From: Brachyspira hampsonii 30446
Lineage (GTDB): Bacteria > Spirochaetota > Brachyspiria > Brachyspirales > Brachyspiraceae
NCBI RefSeq assembly: GCF_000316195.1
Contig: NZ_JH994111.1
Coordinates: forward strand, 628,571 to 692,570
Reading direction: 5' to 3'
Length of the DNA: 64,000 nt
Within the stretch, counting starts at the first letter, position 1. The number at the start of each line of letters is the position of its first letter. The position numbers and the translations under genes were made by a program. Below the pieces are notes generated by a model, which saw nothing but the letters and a program-made list of their open reading frames with translations, was not told where the DNA came from and made no database searches. Shown in pieces: positions 8,216-16,270 of the stretch.

Positions 8216-9813
8216 TTTTTTATTCCTAGTGATTCCTTTATAATATCAAAAATAGATAAAATTATATTTTCATTTAATTGACCGTATTTAATAAGATCAT
8301 TATATGTGGTGCTTATTGTGTTGTTATTATTTAATATTTCTGTATATATATCTTTTGGTATGATATTTGAATTGTTTTTAAATACATTCAAATCATAATA
8401 CGCTGATAATTTTAATGCCCATAAAGCATGATTATGTTTATTGTCATTTGTAAGCACTGGATAAACATATATATAAGACTTTGATAATGTATTGTTTAAA
8501 TATTTTATATCATTTATAGAATAAAAATCTGGAATATTTCTATATGATATAGTGCTTCCTTTTTTTATAACATTGCTTATTTTGAATTTATCATTATTGT
8601 AAGCATATATTAAAGGCCAATATGTGGCATCTCCGTATAAAGTTTTTGCTATATCCCAATAATACATATCTTTTGATGTTATATATGTTAAGTTGGCAGA
8701 ATCTATTTCATTAAAATATTCATTAACTATATCATAAAGTTTTCTATTTTCTATACTATTATCAGATATTACTTTATTACTGCTGTAATATATTGATGAT
8801 GCTATACCAAGTATAAATATTATTATTACGATGAGTATTACTCTTATTATACCTACAAGCAGCATATTTTTTCTTTTAACATTGTTTTTATTCATAGTTT
8901 TATTTCCTGTTTTTTTAATATTAGTGTTTTGTATTTCTTTATTATTTAATAATTCCTTTTGTATATTTACTTCTAATAAGTTATTTTCTTCTCTATACTC
9001 TTTACTGTTTGTATTATCATCATTGTACTCTAAATCCTCTTTCTCAAAATGATTAATATCAAGCAGTTCTTCTTTAGAATATTCTTTCATTTCAGGATAA
9101 TCATCTTTATTATTATCGGATACATCATTATTATTTTCTTTTTCATCTTCATTTTCTATGTCTTTTTCTTCATTTAGTTTTTTTATCATACTATTTAAAT
9201 CTATAGAATTATAATTTTTCCATATATTTCCTACAACATTATTATCTATAGATTTATTTTCTTCGTCTTTATTTTCCTCATACTTATTTTCATCTGTAAT
9301 TTCTATAATTTCTTCAATCTCATCATCATCACTGTTATAACTGAGTTTTTTATTTTTTATTTGACTATCCAATTCATCTAATATGTCTTCTGCTATTTCA
9401 TTACTATGCAATTCTTTTATTTTATTTTTTAAATGAGTATCAGCTTCAAAGTTTTTATTTGAAAAAGTTCCGAAGTCTTTTATATATACATCTTCTTCTT
9501 TTGATATATCAGCTATATTTTTAAATATGCTTTTATATATAGATTTTTCCAAAAAAATGTTTTTTATATTATTATTTGTAACGTTTAAAGATTCCAATGA
9601 TTCATCAAAGTTTTCATCTTCATTATCTAATATAATATCGTCATTTTCATCTAAACTTAAAATACCAATCTTATAAAGATAAAATCTATTTCCATTTAAA
9701 ATAGATGATGTTATTTTTGAGAATAATTTTTGAATGATGCTTTCGGATTCATTATTTTCTATATTAAATTCATTTGATATATTTTCTATCAATTTATTAT
9801 TAGTATTAAGCAT
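8212..9813 (-). CDS. HU-like, single-TM, LysM-like domain protein
   Basis: 533 aa. Residues ~5-60 resemble the HU/IHF DNA-binding fold (LIENISNEFNI, then a helix, GNRFYLYKIGILSL), and a second half-copy at ~95-130 has the typical VYIKDFGTFS strand. A long acidic, Asn/Glu-rich region (~155-310) follows. One transmembrane helix lies at ~312-340 (LLVGIIRVILIVIIIFILGI), and the outer part (~375-440) looks like a LysM-type domain (YYWDIAKTLYGDATYWPLIY). The predicted topology puts the HU-like part in the cytoplasm and the LysM-like part in the periplasm. It overlaps nnrDE by 4 bp. Domain calls are by eye; the overall design resembles spirochaete/Bacteroidetes HU-LysM proteins. Confidence 0.55.
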   Translation of the reverse strand: MLNTNNKLIENISNEFNIENNESESIIQKLFSKITSSILNGNRFYLYKIGILSLDENDDIILDNEDENFDESLESLNVTNNNIKNIFLEKSIYKSIFKNIADISKEEDVYIKDFGTFSNKNFEADTHLKNKIKELHSNEIAEDILDELDSQIKNKKLSYNSDDDEIEEIIEITDENKYEENKDEENKSIDNNVVGNIWKNYNSIDLNSMIKKLNEEKDIENEDEKENNNDVSDNNKDDYPEMKEYSKEELLDINHFEKEDLEYNDDNTNSKEYREENNLLEVNIQKELLNNKEIQNTNIKKTGNKTMNKNNVKRKNMLLVGIIRVILIVIIIFILGIASSIYYSSNKVISDNSIENRKLYDIVNEYFNEIDSANLTYITSKDMYYWDIAKTLYGDATYWPLIYAYNNDKFKISNVIKKGSTISYRNIPDFYSINDIKYLNNTLSKSYIYVYPVLTNDNKHNHALWALKLSAYYDLNVFKNNSNIIPKDIYTEILNNNNTISTTYNDLIKYGQLNENIILSIFDIIKESLGIKK

Positions 9814-9864
9814 ATATTATACCTTAAATTTTATAATATAATTGAGAATTATATATCAATTTAT

Positions 9865-9900
9865 AATAAATAAAAGCCTAATTTTTAATAAAATTAGGCT
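9865..9900 (-). terminator. terminator of trxA
   Basis: An 11-bp perfect stem (AGCCTAATTTT 9875-9885 with AAAATTAGGCT 9890-9900) has a 4-nt loop and is followed on the minus strand by a T-rich run. It lies 20 bp after the trxA stop. Confidence 0.75.
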
Positions 9901-9919
9901 AAAAATAAAATATTTTTCT

Positions 9920-10237
9920 TTATAGATATTCTTTTAACCAATCTTTTAATTGAGCTTCATTTTTCATTCCTTCAGCTCTTTTAATAAGTTCTCCGCCTTT
10001 GAATACCATTAGAGTAGGTATAGACTGCACTCCGTATTTAGCAGCCACTTCTTCAGCAGCATCTACATCAACAGCACCGAAATTCATTTTATCAGAATAT
10101 TGATCTGCTATTTTATGTAATACAGGAGTCTGCATTTTACAAGGTCCGCACCATTCAGCGAAAAAATCAACTAATATTGCTTTATCTCCAGATATAGCTT
10201 CTTGAAAATTATCTGTTTTTAATTCTTGTACTGACAT
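9920..10237 (-). CDS. trxA: thioredoxin
   Basis: 105 aa, the normal thioredoxin length. The active site EWCGPCK has Cys30 and Cys33; DFFAEW before it and the cis-Pro loop SIPTLMVFKGGE (about residue 77) are present. It reduces protein disulfides in the cytoplasm with thioredoxin reductase; no reductase gene is nearby. A strong RBS (GAGGGGA) precedes the ATG, and the gene has its own promoter and terminator, so it is monocistronic. Confidence 0.97.
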   Translation of the reverse strand: MSVQELKTDNFQEAISGDKAILVDFFAEWCGPCKMQTPVLHKIADQYSDKMNFGAVDVDAAEEVAAKYGVQSIPTLMVFKGGELIKRAEGMKNEAQLKDWLKEYL

Positions 10238-10276
10238 ATTTATTTCCCCTCGCTTATATTTATAATTTGTTCAATT

Positions 10277-10304
10277 AGTATACTCTAACTTTATTAAAAG
10301 TCAA
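10277..10304 (-). promoter_or_regulatory. promoter of trxA
   Basis: On the minus strand TTGACT (10299-10304) and TATACT (10277-10282) are separated by 16 bp, about 40 bp upstream of the trxA start. Confidence 0.6.
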
Positions 10305-10325
10305 TACCTTTTTTTATTTTTTTAA

Positions 10326-10421
10326 TATACCTATATGGTGTATATTTTGCTTGACTTATTTTTGTTTTTGTGTATAATAAGCTATCTTATTATAAGAATA
10401 CTTACTATAAGGATACTTACT
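10326..10421 (+). promoter_or_regulatory. promoter and candidate operators of the marR gene
   Basis: TTGACT (10351-10356) and TATAAT (10373-10378) with a 16-bp spacer form the promoter. An imperfect dyad with TATAC/GTATA arms sits just upstream (10326-10344). Between the -10 box and the start lies a 15-bp sequence repeated twice in tandem with one difference (10392-10406 and 10407-10421), which also includes the RBS. Such placement suits autorepression by the MarR protein, but binding is inferred. Confidence 0.5.
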
Positions 10422-10422
10422 A

Positions 10423-10839
10423 TTGGAGAATCTGCATTATTTATTAATGAAAGCCAATTCTATGTTTGCCCGTAAGGTAATGTACGAGGCAAATAAGATA
10501 GGGCTTACATCAGGGCAGCCTAAAATATTATATTTTTTATCTCGGTTTGAAGAGGCTGATCAAAAGACTATAGCCAGCTATCTCGAAATAGAGCAGGCAA
10601 CAGTAGGGAGCATACTGCTTGGTATGGAGAAATCTGGTCTTATAGAGAGAAGACAAAGAGAAGGAAACAGGCGATCTCTTTATGTATCTTTGACAGAAAA
10701 TGGAAAAGAGGTTTCAAAGAAGATGGAAAAAATATTTGAAGATGCTGAGAATATAGCTACTGATAAATTATCAGAAAAAGATAAAGAAAAATTAAAAAAA
10801 CTATTGATTGAAATGTGTAATTCATTAAAAGGAGTTTAA
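10423..10839 (+). CDS. MarR-family transcriptional regulator
   Basis: 138 aa. It starts at TTG (10423), about 9 bp after AAGGA; no better ATG is present. The winged-helix core is clear: QKTIASYLEIEQATVGSILL (helix-turn-helix, ~47-66), MEKSGLIERRQREGNRRSLY (wing) and a C-terminal dimerisation helix. MarR proteins are usually ligand-responsive repressors of their own operon. Here the gene is followed 3 bp later by a YczE-type membrane protein, which is the likely target. The ligand is unknown. Confidence 0.9.
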   Translation: MENLHYLLMKANSMFARKVMYEANKIGLTSGQPKILYFLSRFEEADQKTIASYLEIEQATVGSILLGMEKSGLIERRQREGNRRSLYVSLTENGKEVSKKMEKIFEDAENIATDKLSEKDKEKLKKLLIEMCNSLKGV

Positions 10840-10842
10840 TTT

Positions 10843-11505
10843 ATGTTTAAGAAAATTTTAGAAAAGCATATTATAGAAAGAACTATAATACTTTTAATAG
10901 GACTTTATATTATGTCTTTAGGTATAGCCTTTTCTATTAAAGCGTCGCTTGGTACTTCTCCTATTTCAAGTGTGCCTTATGTTACAAGCTGCATATCAGG
11001 GCTTTCTGTGGGAGAAACTACAATTATTATTAATCTTGTATTTATACTAGCACAAATACTTCTTCTTAGGAAAAAATATAATCCATTTCAGCTTTTTCAA
11101 ATACCGGCACTTGTTCTATTTGGTATAATGATAGATATAAGTGGTTCTTTGATAAAAGATATAACATACAGCAATTATTTTCAGCAGTGGGTATTATGTT
11201 TTATTGGGATAATCTTAGTAGGTGTTGGAGTGAGTATAGAAATTATGGCAAAACTTGTAACTACTCCTGGTGAAGGCGTTGTACTTGCTATATGTAAAGT
11301 TTTTCCTTTAAAATTCGGCAATACAAAAATTATGTTTGATGTTGTATTAGTATTGATTTCTTTAATAACAGTTTTGGCATTTTTAGGTCATTTAGAAGGG
11401 GTTAGGGAAGGTACTATAATAGCTGCAATTTTAGTAGGATTTATAGCAAAACATTTGAGCAAGCCTTTAAAACTTTTAGAGAACAAATATTTACTTAATG
11501 AATAA
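10843..11505 (+). CDS. YczE/YitT-like integral membrane protein
   Basis: 220 aa with five or six hydrophobic helices. The N-terminal IMSLGIAFSIKASLGTSPIS and the middle VSIEIMAKLVTTPGEGVV are typical of the YczE/DUF6198 family, whose function is not firmly known. GGAG precedes the ATG. It lies 3 bp after the MarR gene, shares its promoter and is followed by a strong terminator, so the two form a two-gene operon. A transport or export role under MarR control is a reasonable inference only. Confidence 0.75.
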   Translation: MFKKILEKHIIERTIILLIGLYIMSLGIAFSIKASLGTSPISSVPYVTSCISGLSVGETTIIINLVFILAQILLLRKKYNPFQLFQIPALVLFGIMIDISGSLIKDITYSNYFQQWVLCFIGIILVGVGVSIEIMAKLVTTPGEGVVLAICKVFPLKFGNTKIMFDVVLVLISLITVLAFLGHLEGVREGTIIAAILVGFIAKHLSKPLKLLENKYLLNE

Positions 11506-11543
11506 AATGAATAACTAGTAAAAATTTTCATTTATTTTATATG

Positions 11544-11580
11544 AAAAGCCATGTTTCTATTGGAAGCATGGCTTTTTTAT
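11544..11580 (+). terminator. terminator of the marR operon
   Basis: A stem of about 14 bp (AAAAGCCATGTTTC with GGAAGCATGGCTTTT, one wobble) is followed by a T run. Confidence 0.85.
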
Positions 11581-11678
11581 TAATATTATATTTTTTATTC
11601 TATAATCTTATGCCATATTAAAATTGGTATATAAATTAAATTGTAATATAAGTGAAATTTATTTGTGAATAATAAAAT

Positions 11679-12025
11679 AGACCTGTTGCAATTTTGTGTT
11701 TTTATACAGTTATGATTAAAAATACATAATATAAATTTTATTTATAGTAGTTTTATATATTATTTTTTGTTTTAAATGTAATATAATTTTATACAAATAA
11801 GATATAAAAATGCAGTCTTTCGCCGTAGGCGGGCTTTGCCTGCTTCTCACCGAAGGCGTACTTCGTATGTGCCACACCGAAGGCGGACAGCGTCACAAAA
11901 GAAGTGGGGTTTGGCACGAATGTGTGCTTCGCAGCAAAGCCCCAATTATTAAAACTATAAATATTATTTTTAAATTTATTATATAATAATATCACTATAT
12001 GTATGTATAAAATTGCAACAGGTCT
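11679..12025. repeat. 347-bp element with 17-bp terminal inverted repeats
   Basis: The ends are exact inverted copies: AGACCTGTTGCAATTTT at 11679-11695 and its reverse complement at 12009-12025. The outer two thirds are AT-rich, but 11810-11945 is far more GC-rich than the surroundings and contains repeated CCGAAGGCG and small palindromes (CGCCGTAGGCG). AAT flanks both ends and could be a 3-bp target duplication, though this is weak in AT-rich DNA. There is no transposase. It looks like a MITE-like or other non-autonomous dispersed element. A compositionally similar island lies at 49420-49660. Confidence 0.6.
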
Positions 12026-12043
12026 AATATTAATTTTGCACAA

Positions 12044-12077
12044 ATAAAAAAGCCCTGTTTCATAAAAAACAGAGCTT
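12044..12077 (-). terminator. terminator of fabF
   Basis: On the minus strand an 11-bp stem (12067-12077 with 12050-12060, one G-U pair) is followed by TTTTTTATTT, 21 bp after the fabF stop. Confidence 0.8.
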
Positions 12078-12097
12078 ATTATTTTTATAATTTTATA

Positions 12098-13351
12098 TTA
12101 TATTTTTTTGAATACTATAGAAGCATTATGCCCGCCGAAACCGAAAGAATTACTTATAGCATATTCTATTTTGTAATCCTGAGCAGTATTAGCAACAACA
12201 TCTAAATCGCATTCTGGGTCTTGATCTTCTACATTGATAGTAGGGTGTACTTTACCATTAATCATACTCATAATAGTTGCAATAGCTTCTATACCGCCTG
12301 CAGCTCCCAAAGCATGACCTGTCATAGATTTTGTAGAGTTAATTTTTATTTTTTTAGCATGATCTTCGCCTAAAGCCTTTTTAATAGCTTTAATCTCAGC
12401 AATATCTCCTACAGGAGTAGAAGTACCATGAGTATTAACATAGCTGATTTTGTCAGGGGATATTTTAGCACTTTCAATAGCTAAAGACATAGCCCTTGCT
12501 CCCATAGCACCGTCTTCTAAAGGAGCAGTGATATGATTAGCATCAGCAGTAAATCCATAACCGCAAACTTCAGCAAGTATATTGGCATTTCTTTTTTTGG
12601 CATGTTCATACTCTTCAAGTATTAATATACCGGCACCCTCAGCTATAACAAAACCGTCTCTTCCTTTATCGAAAGGTCTTGATGCTTTTGAAGGCTCATC
12701 ATTTCTAGTAGATAAAGCTCTGGCATTATTAAAACCAGCTATAGTAAGAGGATTAATAGTAGCTTCAGAACCTCCAACTACCATAATATCAGCTTCATTA
12801 TCTTTAATATGTTTGTATCCTAAACCTATAGAATGATTTGAAGAAGCACAAGCAGTAACTGTACTGTAATTAGGTCCGTTCATACCATATTCCATAGAAA
12901 TAAGTCCTGGTGTCATATTAATTATTTGCATAGGCACAAAAAAAGGCGATACTCTGCTAGGTCCGTCATTAAGTAAAATTTGATGGTTAGATAAAAGAGT
13001 AGTCATACCGCCAATACCGCTGCCAAGAACACAGCCGGCTCTTAAAGGATCAAATCCTGTTTTAGGTTCTATACCAGCCTGCTTAAATGCATGATGAGCG
13101 GCATATATTCCAAAATTGATAAAAGGGTCTAGTCTTCTTAACATTTTTTTATCAGAATAATAATCACCTTCTAATGGTAAAGCTTCAGCACCGATTTTGG
13201 TAATAAGCTGTTCTTTTTCAGGATCAAAATATTTACTTAATGTTTTTATTCCAGAAACACCATTAAGCAAGTTATCCCAAAATGTTTTTACATCATTTCC
13301 AAGAGAACTTACTATACCGAGTCCTGTAATTACAACTCTGCGTTCACTCAT
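12098..13351 (-). CDS. fabF: beta-ketoacyl-ACP synthase II
   Basis: 417 aa, standard FabF length. The Cys-His-His triad is present: Cys in VTACASS (~residue 167), His in NTHGTSTPVGD (~308) and His in MTGHALGAAGG (~345). It catalyses the condensation of acyl-ACP with malonyl-ACP in fatty acid elongation. It is downstream of acpP and fabG on the same strand. A 13-bp stem with a T run sits between acpP and fabF, so fabF is probably made at a lower level than acpP. Confidence 0.97.
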   Translation of the reverse strand: MSERRVVITGLGIVSSLGNDVKTFWDNLLNGVSGIKTLSKYFDPEKEQLITKIGAEALPLEGDYYSDKKMLRRLDPFINFGIYAAHHAFKQAGIEPKTGFDPLRAGCVLGSGIGGMTTLLSNHQILLNDGPSRVSPFFVPMQIINMTPGLISMEYGMNGPNYSTVTACASSNHSIGLGYKHIKDNEADIMVVGGSEATINPLTIAGFNNARALSTRNDEPSKASRPFDKGRDGFVIAEGAGILILEEYEHAKKRNANILAEVCGYGFTADANHITAPLEDGAMGARAMSLAIESAKISPDKISYVNTHGTSTPVGDIAEIKAIKKALGEDHAKKIKINSTKSMTGHALGAAGGIEAIATIMSMINGKVHPTINVEDQDPECDLDVVANTAQDYKIEYAISNSFGFGGHNASIVFKKI

Positions 13352-13381
13352 ATATAAAACTCCTATGATTTTGAACTATAT

Positions 13382-13425
13382 CAAAAAATTTCCCGTAAAA
13401 GATATGATTCTATTTACGGGAAATT
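13382..13425 (-). terminator. terminator or attenuator between acpP and fabF
   Basis: A perfect 13-bp stem (AATTTCCCGTAAA 13387-13399 with its complement 13413-13425) is followed on the minus strand by six T (13383-13388). It lies 12 bp after the acpP stop and 31 bp before fabF, so it probably ends most acpP transcripts and lets some read through. Confidence 0.75.
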
Positions 13426-13436
13426 AAATGGTATAA

Positions 13437-13673
13437 TTATTTTTTATGTTCTTCAATGTATTTAGCAGCATCTGCTACATTTTTAATTTTTTCTTGATCT
13501 TCTTGAGGAATTTTGATTTCATAACGTTTTTCTAATTCCATGATTAATTCTACTAAATCAAGTGAATCAGCGTTTAAATCATCTACGAAAGAAGCTGTGT
13601 CAGTGATTTTACTTTTGTCTGAGATGTTTAATTGATTAGCAACAACATCTTTAATTTCATCGATTAATGCCAT
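13437..13673 (-). CDS. acpP: acyl carrier protein
   Basis: 78 aa, acidic. The phosphopantetheine attachment site is Ser37 in LNADSLDLVEL. It carries growing acyl chains for fatty acid synthesis, consistent with fabG upstream and fabF downstream. CTAAGGAG-type RBS precedes the ATG. Confidence 0.97.
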   Translation of the reverse strand: MALIDEIKDVVANQLNISDKSKITDTASFVDDLNADSLDLVELIMELEKRYEIKIPQEDQEKIKNVADAAKYIEEHKK

Positions 13674-13751
13674 TTTTAATCTCCTTAGTTATTTATATTT
13701 ATTTATTCTTTTTTTAATAAAGTGCAATAATAAGCACATTATAAGCTTTAA

Positions 13752-14501
13752 TTACATTGACATACCGCCGTCAACCGCTATAACCTCTCCTGTAATATAG
13801 CTGCTCATATCAGAAGCTAAAAATAATACCAAATTAGCTACATCTTCAGGTGTGCCTAATCTTTTTAATGGTGTAATATTCATAATACCTTTTACAGTAT
13901 CTTCCGGTAAAACTCCTGTCATATCTGTTTGTATGAATCCCGGAGCTATAGCATTTACGCATATATTTCTAGGAGCAAATTCTTTAGCCATAGATTTTGT
14001 TATTCCTATGATTCCAGCCTTAGCAGCAGAATAATTAACCTGTCCTGCATTTCCCATTTTTCCTATAACGCTTGATATATTAATTATTTTGCCTTTTCTA
14101 GCTCTAAGCATATTTTTAGCAGCTTCTCTAGACATATAGAAAGTACCTGAAAGATTTGTAGATATTACATCATTCCAAGCATTATCGTCCATTTGAAGCA
14201 CTAACATATCTTTAGTGATGCCGGCATTATTTACAAGTATATCAATGGAGCCGAACTTTTCTATTGTTTTAGCAATCACATCTTTACATGATTCGCTGGA
14301 TTTTGCATCATGCTCAATTGCTAAAGTCTCTACATTGAAAGATGATTTTATTTCATCGGCAACTTGAGAGGCTTTATCAAAGTTTGTAGCAGTGATTACA
14401 ACATTAACCCCTTCTTTAGCTAGAGTTTCTGCTATTTTTTTACCAATTCCTCTGCTGGAACCTGTTATTATAGCTGTTTTATTTTTAAGATTTAAGTCCA
14501 T
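13752..14501 (-). CDS. fabG: 3-oxoacyl-ACP reductase
   Basis: 249 aa short-chain dehydrogenase. It has the nucleotide-binding TGSSRGIG (14-20), NNAGIT (91-96), catalytic Ser143/144, Tyr157 and Lys161 (YSAAK), and the C-terminal GEVIAVDGGMSM of FabG. It reduces beta-ketoacyl-ACP with NADPH. It is the first gene of the fabG-acpP-fabF cluster and has its own promoter. Confidence 0.95.
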   Translation of the reverse strand: MDLNLKNKTAIITGSSRGIGKKIAETLAKEGVNVVITATNFDKASQVADEIKSSFNVETLAIEHDAKSSESCKDVIAKTIEKFGSIDILVNNAGITKDMLVLQMDDNAWNDVISTNLSGTFYMSREAAKNMLRARKGKIINISSVIGKMGNAGQVNYSAAKAGIIGITKSMAKEFAPRNICVNAIAPGFIQTDMTGVLPEDTVKGIMNITPLKRLGTPEDVANLVLFLASDMSSYITGEVIAVDGGMSM

Positions 14502-14571
14502 ATTTACCCTTTTTGAAGCATATAAAGATATAGATATTTGACAAAAAAATTATTATTCAAATATATGATAT

Positions 14572-14600
14572 ATTAAAACAAAATATATTGAATTTGTCAA
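14572..14600 (-). promoter_or_regulatory. promoter of fabG-acpP-fabF
   Basis: On the minus strand TTGACA (14595-14600) and TTTAAT (14572-14577) are 17 bp apart, about 70 bp upstream of fabG. A second TTGACA-like motif lies closer to the gene but lacks a good -10 box. Confidence 0.5.
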
Positions 14601-14623
14601 GCTAAAAATATCATTTTAAAATT

Positions 14624-14650
14624 TTCGACTTTTTTGGTTTAAAAGTCGAA
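14624..14650 (-). terminator. stem-loop downstream of the phosphohexomutase gene
   Basis: A perfect 10-bp stem (TTCGACTTTT with AAAAGTCGAA) has a 7-nt loop. On the minus strand it is followed by a short AT-rich run, so termination is likely but less certain than at other sites. Confidence 0.5.
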
Positions 14651-14706
14651 GTATAAAAAACTTTTGAAAATTATAATTACAGAGTTTTTTATATTTATTA
14701 ATAATA

Positions 14707-16119
14707 TTATTTTTTAGTTTTTTTACTTACTTCTTTTTTTGTTTTGCTTTCTTTAGCAGGTTTTACAGAAGGTTTTACTCCTTTTATCATATTCATAGCG
14801 GCAGTAATTAAATCTTTAGCTTCTTTTTTGCTTTTAGCTTCAGCGATAATTCTTACTATAGGTTCTGTATTTGATGAACGAACATGTAGCCAGCCTTCTT
14901 CTAAATCTATTTTTATACCGTCAATAGATGTTATTTTAGCTTTAGGGTACTCTTCTTTAATTTGTTTTAAGAATTTATCTTCATCTATTTTTGAAACTTC
15001 CAATTTTTCTTTAACTATCTCATATTTTGGTATTTCATTTACAAGTTCAGTAATAGTTTTACCTGTTTTTGCCATTAATTCTAATATCAATGCTATACCC
15101 AAAAGTGAATCTCTTCCCGGAGTAACAGCAGGAACTATTATACCCCCATTACCTTCCCCTCCGAAATATAATTTGTTTTTTACAACATGTGAAGAAACAT
15201 TAATTTCACCTATCTTTGTTCTATCTACAGAATATCCTTTTTCTTTAGCCAAATCATCTATCATTCTTGAAGTAGATAAGTTTACAGCAGCATTCCCCTT
15301 ACCTACAAGCCATAAATATTTAGCACATAGAGCTAAAGTATATTCTTCGCTTATTATAGTGCCGTCATCAAGAACTAATGCAAGTCTGTCAGCATCAGGG
15401 TCTTGAGTAAATCCTATATTAACTTTATTTTTTTTAACTAAATCAGATAAACTTTTCATACTAGCAGCGGAAGGTTCAGCAACATGTGCAAATTTTCCTG
15501 TATGTTCTTTATTTATAGAAATTTCTTTAACTCCCAATGCTTTAAGCAGTGGAGGCGTAGCAAATAAACCTGTTCCATTAACATAATCGCATGCCACTTT
15601 AAAATTGGCTTTTTTTATCTTTTCTGCATCTATCCATCTTAATATTCTTTTAATATGTTCTTCTATGGCATTATCTATTTTTTCATAAGTACCTGTTTCA
15701 AGTGCTTTAACAAATCTTGATGACTTTTTATCATAAAGCTTCATAAGTTCATTAACTGCTTTTTCATCTAAAAAATGTCCGCCTTTACCTATAAGTTTTA
15801 AAGCATTCCATTCTATAGGATTATGGCTTGCAGATATCATTATGCCGCCATGTATTTTAAGTTTCTCTACCATATATAATGCTGTAGGGGTAGGTGTTAT
15901 TCCTATATCTATTACATTTATACCTGATGCCATTAATGTTGAAGCAACAGCATTTAATATAGATTCTCCTGTTATCCTTGTATCTCTTGCAACTAAAACT
16001 TTAGCTTTTTTCGGAAAAAGACATGCAAATGCAGCAGTATAATCCACTACAGCTCTTATATCTAAACCGTCTCCTATTATTCCTCTTATTCCTGATATGC
16101 TTGTTTTTAAAGTGGGCAT
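14707..16119 (-). CDS. phosphohexomutase (phosphoglucosamine/phosphomannomutase family)
   Basis: 470 aa. The catalytic phosphoserine is Ser98 in ISASHNPIEWNALK, the Mg-binding loop is DPDADR (~residue 240), the sugar loop is GEGNGG (~320), and the phosphate-binding RSSNTEPIVRIIAEA is near residue 420. Members interconvert hexose 1- and 6-phosphates. The opening TSISGIRGI and the GEGNGG loop resemble GlmM-like mutases, but the exact sugar cannot be fixed from sequence. The Lys-rich tail (~447-470) is an extension. Stands alone on the minus strand. Confidence 0.85.
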   Translation of the reverse strand: MPTLKTSISGIRGIIGDGLDIRAVVDYTAAFACLFPKKAKVLVARDTRITGESILNAVASTLMASGINVIDIGITPTPTALYMVEKLKIHGGIMISASHNPIEWNALKLIGKGGHFLDEKAVNELMKLYDKKSSRFVKALETGTYEKIDNAIEEHIKRILRWIDAEKIKKANFKVACDYVNGTGLFATPPLLKALGVKEISINKEHTGKFAHVAEPSAASMKSLSDLVKKNKVNIGFTQDPDADRLALVLDDGTIISEEYTLALCAKYLWLVGKGNAAVNLSTSRMIDDLAKEKGYSVDRTKIGEINVSSHVVKNKLYFGGEGNGGIIVPAVTPGRDSLLGIALILELMAKTGKTITELVNEIPKYEIVKEKLEVSKIDEDKFLKQIKEEYPKAKITSIDGIKIDLEEGWLHVRSSNTEPIVRIIAEAKSKKEAKDLITAAMNMIKGVKPSVKPAKESKTKKEVSKKTKK

Positions 16120-16270
16120 TTAAAACTCCTGAAAAATTATATTGATATATTATAAAACAACTGCATATAAAAGTAAAATATTTTGCTTTTTATTTTATAA
16201 TTTTTATTGATATTTAGTTATTTAGTACGGCATTCTATATCAAAGATTATATAAATTATACTAACATATT

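Larger units (their letters stand above)
11506..12097. other. gene-free interval with an inverted-repeat element
   Basis: Holds the marR-operon terminator, the inverted-repeat-bounded element at 11679-12025 and the fabF terminator. The reading frame on the minus strand at 11789-12043 lies mostly within the element and I do not consider it a gene. Confidence 0.7.

Noticed and set aside
11789-12043. 84-aa minus-strand protein
   Set aside because: It lies mostly in the inverted-repeat element, runs through the GC-rich repeats, has low-complexity content and no RBS.
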